Origin: Palsa-1447 sp964414785
GTDB taxonomy: Bacteria; Verrucomicrobiota; Verrucomicrobiia; Opitutales; Opitutaceae
Assembly (NCBI GenBank): GCA_964414785.1
Contig: CAYPXZ010000010.1
Coordinates: forward strand, 27,594 to 91,593
Length of the DNA stretch: 64,000 nucleotides
Direction: 5' to 3'
The notes under the pieces were generated by a model. It made no database searches. It saw only the letters and a list, made by a program, of their open reading frames with translations, and was not told the origin of the DNA. The translations under genes were made by a program, and so were the position numbers. Below, in pieces: positions 32,867 through 40,500 of this stretch (its first letter is position 1; every line of letters starts with the position of its first letter).

Positions 32867-34837
32867 ATGAAGGCCGGACGGTTGAACCCCATGCGGCGAT
32901 TGGGATACCTCTGGGGGGCGGCACTCTTGCTGCCCGCCGTGCTGCTCGCGGCGTATTGGCCGGCCCTAACCGGCGGGTTCGTCTGGGACGACGACGCGCA
33001 CGTGACGCGCCCCGAGCTGCAGACACTCCGCGGCTTGTGGAGGATCTGGAGCGAGCCCGGCGCGACCCAGCAGTACTACCCGGTCCTCCACAGCGCCTTC
33101 TGGCTCGAGCACCGCCTCTGGGGCGATTCCGCGCTCGGATACCACCTGGCCAATGTCGCGCTGCACCTTGCAGCCTGCGCCCTCCTTTATGCCGTCCTTA
33201 GGAGGCTCCTTGTACCCGGCGCCCTCCTTGCCACCGCGCTCTTCGCCCTGCACCCCGTGTGCGTCGAGTCGGTGGCCTGGATCTCGGAGCAGAAGAACAC
33301 GCTTTCGACCGTGTTCTACCTCGGGGCCGCTCTCGCGTATCTGGGCTATGATTCGCAGAGGCGGCCGCGCGCGTACGCCCTCGGGCTGGCGCTCTTCCTC
33401 CTGGCGCTCCTGAGCAAGAGCGTGACGGCGACCCTGCCGGCCTCGCTCCTCGTCGTGCTGTGGTTCAAGCGGGGGCGCCTCTCGCTGCGGGGGGACGTCG
33501 TTCCGCTCCTGCCGTGGCTCGGCCTGGGCTGCGCGTCCGGCGCCATGACGGCATGGGTCGAGCGCACGTTCGTCGGCGCTCAGGGCGCATCCTTCAGCAT
33601 GGGGCTCGCGGAGCGCGTCCTTGTCGCGGGCCGGGCCTCATGGTTCTACCTGGGGAAGCTGGTCTGGCCGGCCCACCTCGCCTTCATCTATCCCCGGTGG
33701 ACCCTGGACGCGCATTCCGCTTGGCAGGTCCTCTTCCCGGCCTCCGCCGTCGCCGCGCTCGCAGTCCTTGTGGCCCTCCGCCGCCGTTCGCGGGCCCCGC
33801 TTGCGGCCGCGCTCCTCTACCTGGGTGCGCTCTTCCCGGCCCTCGGGTTCGTCGACGTGTACCCCTTCGTCTTCTCCTACGTGGCGGACCACTTCCAATA
33901 CCTTGCGGCGGCGGCGATGCTCTCCTGCCTGGCGGCGGGTCTGGCCCTTGCTTCGGGGAGGCTGCCCAAGAACGCTCAGCGCCTCTCACGGGCCCTCGCG
34001 GTGTGCCTGCTGGCCGGCCTCGCGGTGCTTAGCTGGCGGCAATGCGGCCGGTACAGCGACGTGGAGACGTTCTACCGAAGCATCCTCAGGGATAACCCCG
34101 AGAGCTGGCTTGCGCACGACAACCTGGGAGTCGTGCTGGCGCACAAGGGCAGCACGCAGGAGGCGGTGGCCCATTACCGGGAGGCAATGAGGCTTAACCC
34201 GAGCTATCCCGAGGCGTTCAACAATTACGGAAACATCCTGGCGTCAGGGGGCCACTTTGGGGAGGCCGAGGAGGCCTATGCAGGGGCGCTGCGGGCACGG
34301 CCCACGTTTGTCGCGGCCGAGTACAACTGGGGCTACGCCATGAATGACGCGGGCCGGTATTCGGAAGCCGAAACGCACTTCCGGAATGCGATTCGCCTCG
34401 ATCCCAAGCTGGCCGAGGTCCACTACGGGCTCGCGAACGCCCTTGCCAACTCGGGGCGCCTGCCCGAGGCCGTGACGGAATACGGGCTGGCCGTGAGCAT
34501 CAGGCCCGTCTTTGCCGAGGCGCATGCCAACCTAGGGCTGGCCCTTGCCGAACAGGGTCGATGGACCGAGGCCATCCCGGAGATTGCCGAGGCCATCCGG
34601 TCGCGCCCGGATTACCCGGAAGCTCATGCTTATTATGGATTTGCGCTTTCAGGGTCAGGTCGCCTGGCCGATGCTGCCGACGAATACAAGGAGGCCCTGC
34701 GCCTGAGCCCGGACAACCCCGACATCCACTACCAATTGGGTGTCGTGCTTGGAAAGCTGGGCCGCTTGGAGGAGGCAAATGCGCAATTTGCCGAGGCACG
34801 TCGACTGCAGGCGCCCCGATCCGGGCCTGGCCGATAG
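32867..34837 (+). CDS. TMTC/PMT-like membrane protein with TPR repeats (3 of 3)
   Basis: A 656-residue third paralogue. The membrane domain has FVWDDDAHVTRPELQ (acidic loop, DDD), LHPVCVESVAWISEQKNTLSTVFYLG and SYVADHFQYLAAAAML. The TPR domain runs from about 405 to the end, with units such as AHDNLGVVLAHKGSTQEAVAHYREAM. The start is uncertain: ATG 32867 is taken, but TTG 32855 overlaps the preceding stop (TTGA) and ATG 32891 is also possible. It is 10 bases before dinB. The central motif is closer to copy 2 (VESVAWISExKNT) than to copy 1, which suggests stepwise duplication. Confidence 0.8.
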   Translation: MKAGRLNPMRRLGYLWGAALLLPAVLLAAYWPALTGGFVWDDDAHVTRPELQTLRGLWRIWSEPGATQQYYPVLHSAFWLEHRLWGDSALGYHLANVALHLAACALLYAVLRRLLVPGALLATALFALHPVCVESVAWISEQKNTLSTVFYLGAALAYLGYDSQRRPRAYALGLALFLLALLSKSVTATLPASLLVVLWFKRGRLSLRGDVVPLLPWLGLGCASGAMTAWVERTFVGAQGASFSMGLAERVLVAGRASWFYLGKLVWPAHLAFIYPRWTLDAHSAWQVLFPASAVAALAVLVALRRRSRAPLAAALLYLGALFPALGFVDVYPFVFSYVADHFQYLAAAAMLSCLAAGLALASGRLPKNAQRLSRALAVCLLAGLAVLSWRQCGRYSDVETFYRSILRDNPESWLAHDNLGVVLAHKGSTQEAVAHYREAMRLNPSYPEAFNNYGNILASGGHFGEAEEAYAGALRARPTFVAAEYNWGYAMNDAGRYSEAETHFRNAIRLDPKLAEVHYGLANALANSGRLPEAVTEYGLAVSIRPVFAEAHANLGLALAEQGRWTEAIPEIAEAIRSRPDYPEAHAYYGFALSGSGRLADAADEYKEALRLSPDNPDIHYQLGVVLGKLGRLEEANAQFAEARRLQAPRSGPGR

Positions 34838-34847
34838 GAGGCGAGGG

Positions 34848-36029
34848 ATGGAGCGTCTCCCCACCATCGTGCACCTGGACGCCGACGCGTTCTTCGTGTC
34901 GTGCGAGCAGGCCCGCGACCCGTCCCTGGTCGGCAAGAAGTGCGCCGTCGGCGGGAGGGAAAGGGGTATCATTTCCTCGGCGAGCTACGAGGCCCGGGCC
35001 TGCGGGGTCTACACCCCGATGCCGTCGGCGCGCGCCCTAAGGGTGTGCCCGGACCTGATCCTCCTGCGTCACACGTCGGGCCTCTACAGCGACGTGTCCC
35101 GGCGCATGTTCGACATCTGCGAAAGCGTGACGCCCGACGTGCAGCGCAACTCGATCGATGAGGGCTACCTCGACCTGGGGCCGTGCCGACTCGGCAGCAG
35201 GGAGGCGATCGAAAGGGCGGTGCGGGAGCTGCAGCGCAGGATTTGGGACGAGCTGAGGATACCCGCTTCGATGGGAATGGCCGCTAACAAGCTCGTAGCC
35301 CAGATTGCGTCGAAGCTTCGAAAGCCGAGGGGGTTTGTGGTGGTGCCACCGGGTGAGGAAGCCGCATTCCTGGCGCCCCTCTCGGTCGGCCGGCTTCCCG
35401 GGATCGGGGCGAAGACCGAGGCGGCGCTCGCAAGAAAGGGAATCCGCGAGGTCCGGGACATCCTCTCGCGGGGCGAGGACGAACTCGCGTCGATCTTCGG
35501 CCAGGGCTGGCGCGCCGTCGCGGCCCAGGCGCGCGGCGAGGATGACAGCCCGGTCGATGTCGGGAGCGAGGACGCGAAGAGCTACTCGAAGCAGGAGACC
35601 TTCGGGTCCGACATGGCGGACTTCGCGGCGGTCGAGCGGGTCGCCAAGGGAATGATCGACGAGCTCCTGCCGAAGATACGGGCGGACGGGATCAAGGTGA
35701 GGACGATCACGGTCAAGGTCCGCTATCCCGACTTCACGCACGAGTCGCATGGGCAGAGCCTGGAGGCCCCGACCGACATCGAGGCGCCATTCTATTCGCT
35801 TGTGGGTCCGCTGCTGCGCGCGGCGTGGGGCAAGCGCCGGCCTCTTCGCCTGGTGAGCGTGCGCCTTTCGGGAGTCGACGCGGGGCCCGTGCAGCTTGAG
35901 ATGTTCGCGCAGGGCGACGAGAGGCGCAGGAAGCTGGCGGGCGTCCTCGATCGACTGAACCGCGGTGGGAAGGATCCGGTCGTCGTGCACGGGCACCAAT
36001 TGGGCCAGACGCAAGGGCGTACCGAATGA
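34848..36029 (+). CDS. dinB: DNA polymerase IV
   Basis: A 393-residue Y-family polymerase for error-prone bypass of damaged templates. The catalytic acidic residues are visible in VHLDADAFFVSCEQARD (palm, first D-x-D) and in NSIDEGYLDLG (second D-E). The thumb HhH region reads LPGIGAKTEAALARKGI, and the little-finger domain follows. The C-terminal QLEMF is a likely beta-clamp-binding peptide (VQLEMFAQ). ATG 34848 follows a good Shine-Dalgarno (AGGAGGCGAGGG). It appears co-transcribed with the TMTC-like genes, an odd pairing. No LexA box was identified upstream. Confidence 0.93.
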   Translation: MERLPTIVHLDADAFFVSCEQARDPSLVGKKCAVGGRERGIISSASYEARACGVYTPMPSARALRVCPDLILLRHTSGLYSDVSRRMFDICESVTPDVQRNSIDEGYLDLGPCRLGSREAIERAVRELQRRIWDELRIPASMGMAANKLVAQIASKLRKPRGFVVVPPGEEAAFLAPLSVGRLPGIGAKTEAALARKGIREVRDILSRGEDELASIFGQGWRAVAAQARGEDDSPVDVGSEDAKSYSKQETFGSDMADFAAVERVAKGMIDELLPKIRADGIKVRTITVKVRYPDFTHESHGQSLEAPTDIEAPFYSLVGPLLRAAWGKRRPLRLVSVRLSGVDAGPVQLEMFAQGDERRRKLAGVLDRLNRGGKDPVVVHGHQLGQTQGRTE

Positions 36030-36181
36030 TTGGATACAACGCCCGCGGAAAGGCCTCCCGGGGTGGTGAGGAAGGGTCGGGAAGGGCCCCTGCGGCCCCC
36101 AGGGGGGCTAATGGGGGCATTCCGGGCCATAATCGCAGTCAAACCCAAAAAATCGGGAAAATTTAACAATTGGGACTCACA

Positions 36182-36218
36182 AACCTATTGACGGCAGAAA
36201 ACCAAAGCTCAATAGGTT
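36182..36218. promoter_or_regulatory. 10-bp perfect inverted repeat upstream of nrdB
   Basis: AACCTATTGA (36182-36191) and TCAATAGGTT (36209-36218) are perfect inverted arms separated by 17 bases. They could be an operator for a dimeric repressor or a hairpin in the nrdB leader. They do not match the NrdR box consensus as I know it. Confidence 0.5.
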
Positions 36219-36236
36219 GTGGCTGTTCGGGCCGAA

Positions 36237-36256
36237 GACCACATCCTGTTGTGGTC
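36237..36256. promoter_or_regulatory. Second inverted repeat in nrdB leader
   Basis: GACCACA (36237-36243) and TGTGGTC (36250-36256) with a 6-base loop TCCTGT form a compact hairpin 105 bases before the nrdB start. No T-tract follows, so it is more likely an RNA structure or operator than a terminator. Confidence 0.45.
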
Positions 36257-36360
36257 AACAACGCGTAAATAAGTTCCAGCAACTTTTGGTCGCCTAGCCT
36301 TATTTCGCGTCGGAAATAGCCCCTGTTTACCCCGTATTCTCTCCTTTCTCGCCAGTTGCC

Positions 36361-37446
36361 ATGCAAAAAATCTTCCAGGTAGGTACCAAGACGTTCGTCC
36401 TCGATCAGGCCAAGGCGGAAGCTGCGTTTGCGGCCAAGCGCGTCATCAACGGGCGCGAGACGATGACGTTCAACCTCCTTCCGTTGAAATACCAGTGGTC
36501 CTACGACCTTTACCGCACGATGAAGGCCAACCACTGGGAGCCGGAGGACATCCCGATGGGCAAGGACATCGAGCAGTGGCGGGACGCCAAGGCCGTGTCG
36601 GACGTGGAGCGCTGGATCATCCGGATGGGGATAGGCTATTTTTCGGCCGCCGAGGGCATTGTCGGGGACAACATCCAGCACGTCGTCCGCGAGCTGGTGA
36701 CGGCGCCTGAGCTCAAGCTCGTCCTCGGGCGCCACGCCCACGAGGAGAACATTCACGCCGACTCGCTCCTCTACATGATCGCCTCCCTCGGGATCAACCC
36801 GCACGAGTGCGAGGCGATGTTCGAGGACGTCCCGACAATTGTCAGGAAGAACGAGTTTGTGACCAGGATCTCCCGCGAATTGCGCAGGGACTTGGACCTC
36901 ACGAAGTTGGAGAACAAGCGCCTGCTGGCTTCGAACATCTTTGTCTTCGGCCAGTGCATGGAGGGAACCCAGTTCTACGGGCTCTTCGGCATGATCCTTT
37001 CGCTTTACCGGCAGAACAAGTTCCCGGGGATCGGACAGATGTTCCGCTACACGCTCCGGGACGAGTCGAACCACATCGAGGTGTTCCGCAACCTGTTCAT
37101 GGACCTGGTGGAGGAGAACCGCGAGATCTGGACACCGGAGTACAAGGAGGAGCTGCGCGGCCTCATGCGCGAGGCGATCTCGCTGGAGAAGGATTTCATC
37201 CGTGACTGCCTGCCCGTCAACGCGGTGGGCCTTAGGCTGGAGGATTTCCAGACCTACATCGACTACATCGCCGATCGCCGCCTGGAAGGCTGCGGTCTGG
37301 CGCCGCTTTCTGGCGGCATCAAGAACCCCCTTCCCTGGCTCGCCGAGATGATGGATATCGCGAAGGAGCAGAACTTCTTCGAGGGGCGGGTCACAGAATA
37401 CCAGAAAGCTTCCTCCCTGACGGTCGCATCGGACGACGAGCTCTGA
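36361..37446 (+). CDS. nrdB: Ribonucleoside-diphosphate reductase beta subunit, class Ic-like
   Basis: A 361-residue ferritin-like R2 protein. It supplies the oxidant that starts nucleotide reduction in NrdA. Metal ligands are E98 (FSAAEG), E129 and H132 (EENIH), E201 (CMEGTQF), and E235 and H238 (RDESNH). From my memory of the Chlamydia trachomatis R2 ligands, these align with a constant offset of 9 then 8 residues. The radical-tyrosine position is Leu136 (HADSL), as Phe127 in Chlamydia. A first-ligand Glu and no radical Tyr are marks of class Ic enzymes, which use a Mn/Fe cofactor. Y138 aligns with Chlamydia Y129. It lies upstream of nrdA. Confidence 0.93.
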   Translation: MQKIFQVGTKTFVLDQAKAEAAFAAKRVINGRETMTFNLLPLKYQWSYDLYRTMKANHWEPEDIPMGKDIEQWRDAKAVSDVERWIIRMGIGYFSAAEGIVGDNIQHVVRELVTAPELKLVLGRHAHEENIHADSLLYMIASLGINPHECEAMFEDVPTIVRKNEFVTRISRELRRDLDLTKLENKRLLASNIFVFGQCMEGTQFYGLFGMILSLYRQNKFPGIGQMFRYTLRDESNHIEVFRNLFMDLVEENREIWTPEYKEELRGLMREAISLEKDFIRDCLPVNAVGLRLEDFQTYIDYIADRRLEGCGLAPLSGGIKNPLPWLAEMMDIAKEQNFFEGRVTEYQKASSLTVASDDEL

Positions 37447-37591
37447 TCCAGGAGCCGCCCGAAAAGAGAAACCTAGCCAACCGTCCTCCCGTCCCAGCGG
37501 TTCCTCGAAATGCCGTCATTGGCGCTTGGGCCTAACTTCGCCCCGATAAATCTACAGCTATTGCAACTATCTTATAATTAGGAATATAGAA

Positions 37592-40500
37592 ATGAGCAAC
37601 ACACCTTTGGCCCACGACCTCGCTCTCAAGCGCACGGTCCATGCCCCCACCGAGCAAAAACCCCTCTACGCCTGGCGCGATGTCATCGCCCCCGTCGAGA
37701 TTCCCCTGCCGCCGATCGCCCTTTTGTGCCCTCACGGTGAGGAGCGTTTCGACATGGCCGAGGTGGCCGACACCCTTGGTAAGGCCCTGACCAACGTCCT
37801 CATCTCGCAGGGAGAGAAGGACATATTCAATGACAAGAACCGTGCCTGGGTGGCCCAGATCTGCAGCGAACTCGCTGGCAACCTAAGGGAGATGTCCCGG
37901 AAGCAGAACCCGCTTCGCCTGACGCTGAGCGGTCTTTATGAGCTGATTGAGAAGACGCTGGTCGACAACAACGCCTATATGGTGGCGAAGAGCCTCCTGC
38001 TCAACCGCTCGAGGAAGATCTCCGTGAGCCGGGAATCCGCGGCGCAGAGCGCGGTCCGCGTCATCCGGCGCAATGGCCAGGTGGTCCCCTGGAACGACAG
38101 CAAGGTCGAGATCGCGGTCAGGAAGACGTTCCTTTCGCTGTCCCGCGACTCGGCTCCGGCCGTCGCCATCGCCAAGACCGTATCCGACCGGGTGAACGCC
38201 TCGAACCAGGCGTTTGTCAGGATCGAGGAGGTCCAGGACATCGTGCAGGAGGAGCTCATGAAGGCCGGCCACTACAAGGTTGCCGAGGCCTACATCCTTT
38301 TCCGGGCTGAGCGCGCGGCTGCGCGCGAGACCGTGGGCTCCGACACCGTGATCGAGGAGCCGAGCAAGGCGGCCCCGGGGCAGGGGACCCTCGTCGTGGT
38401 GAAGAAACCGAGCGGCGAGACGGTACTGTGGGAAGGCGCCGACCTCAGGAAGCGGATCGAGTTTGCGTCCACCGGCCTCGACCTGTGCCTCTCGAGCGAC
38501 GAGATCGAGCTCGAGCTTCGCCGTGCCGTCTATGACCAGATTTCGCAGAAGGACCTGGATTCGACGATCATCCTCAACTCCAAGACGCTCATCGAGCGTG
38601 ACGCGGATTTCGCGAAGTTTGCCGGCCGGATCCAGCTGACCTACATCTACGAGGAGGTGCTCGGATGGGACATCCTGCGCGATGGGATCAGCAAGCTGAA
38701 GGAATGCCACCAGAAGGCCTTCAGGAAGTATCTAGAGCACGGCATCGCGATCAAGCGGCTCAACCCGCGTCTTCTCGAGTTTGACCTCACTAGGCTCGCC
38801 GGAGCCCTCGATCCGTCTTCGGATCTCGAGTTCGATTTCCTTGGCGTCCAGACGCTCTACGACCGCTACCTGATCGTCGACAAGGTCTCCAAGCCGACCC
38901 GCCGGATAGAGACACCGCAGTTCTTCTGGATGCGCGTCGCGATGGGCCTCTTCCTTGACGAGAAAGGTGACCGCGAGTCGAAGGCCGTCGGCCTCTACGA
39001 ACTCTACAAGACAAGGCGGTTCTGCTCGTCGACCCCGACGCTTTTTAATAGCGGCACGCTCCACAGCCAGCTTTCGAGCTGCTTCCCCGGTGACACTCCG
39101 GTGGTGACTTCGACAGGCATGCGGAACATCGAGGATATCAGCGCAGGCGACCTTGTGCTCGCCCAGGATGGGACATTCCGCAGGGTTCTCGGCACCCGGG
39201 CCAAGCCGAACGAAAAACGCTTGGTGGAAGTTTCCCTTTCGGCGATGATTGGCGGCCGGCCGTGGATTCGACCGACTGAGGACCACCTAATATTCGCGAT
39301 TCCCGCGAGCACCACGGCATGCCTCCGCCAAAGGGCGAGCGGTGGACAATCTGTCTGCGTCGAATACCGGGGAAAGCGCGAGCAGTGCTTCACCGTGAAG
39401 GACCATTTCGCCACCGTATGCGAACGCCTGACCGAGACCAACCTGATGGATAATGCTTCCTGGGTTAAGGCGGGGGAGCTCCGAGAGGGGGATTTCGTGG
39501 AGATGCTCTTCCCGAAGGTTGAGCGGTTCATGGTCCTAAAGCCCGCCGACTTCCTGGGTCAGATTGCGCTTATCGAGAAGGGAGGCCTTCTGTTCGAGGC
39601 GCACAGAGACGACAAACGCTATGACAAGCCGACCGCCAAGACGCAGGTGAAGGCCATCAGGGCAACGGTGCCCATGGACGGGAGTTTCATGAGGCTCGCG
39701 GGATACTACCTCTCCGAGGGGCATTGCCAGGGGACGGATTCGGTCTACTTCACATTTGGCCGGACGGAAGTGGACTTCATTTCGGACACCGTCGAGCTCT
39801 GTGAGACGGTCTTTGGCATCACGCCGCTCTTGCAGAAGGGCAGCGGCGAATGCACCTGCGTGGTTGTGCACTCGAAACTCGCGGCGGGTTTCATGTTGGC
39901 GCTTTTCGGCACCGGATTCGACACAAAGACACTGCCGCAATGCGTCATGGAGGCGCAAAACGACGCGTTGGAAGAACTCCTTGTCGGCGTATTCCGGGGC
40001 GACGCGTGTGCAGTTCACCGGACCCAGCTATCCCTGCAGCTTTCGAACAGGGAACTCATCCTCCAGCTGTTCCAGATCGCGCTTAAGATCGGGATTCTTC
40101 CCATCGTGCAAAAGCCACACATGTCACGGCTGGGGCGCGTCCAGCCCTACGCGTTGACCATTACACCGAGCGACGCACCGCGGTTCGCATGCAAAGTCGG
40201 CAAGGGTGTAGAAATCTTCGATTTTCAAGGGGAGAATCCCAAGTGGAAGAATCGCCGCTTCTTCAACGAAGGAAGGGCGTTCTACCGGGTCGATGGCGTC
40301 AAATTGGCGGATTATTCTGGCGATGTGCACGACATCCAGGTCGAGGGAAATCCATCCTTTTCGGCAGCGGGCGTCTGCGCGCACAATTGCTATCTCTATT
40401 ACGTCGATGATTCGATCGAGGGGATCTTCCAGCGGGGCATCGCTGAGAACGCCTACCTATCAAAATGGGCCGGCGGACTTGGCGGTTCGTGGACTGCCGT

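Larger units (their letters stand above)
36030..36360. other. Non-coding leader region before nrdB
   Basis: Nothing protein-coding is supported in these 331 bases. The part next to dinB is GC-rich with a C/G inverted repeat (CCCCTG / CAGGGG, 36087-36105) lacking a T-tract. From about 36130 the sequence becomes AT-rich and holds the two inverted repeats described separately, followed by a pyrimidine-rich stretch up to the nrdB ATG with no clear Shine-Dalgarno. Confidence 0.5.

Noticed and set aside
36087..36105. CCCCTG/CAGGGG repeat after dinB as a terminator
   Set aside because: Stem of only 6 bp with no T-tract.
37573..37578. TATAAT before nrdA as a -10 promoter element
   Set aside because: It lies 13 bases before the ATG, no -35 hexamer is at normal spacing, and the Shine-Dalgarno would fall before the transcript start.
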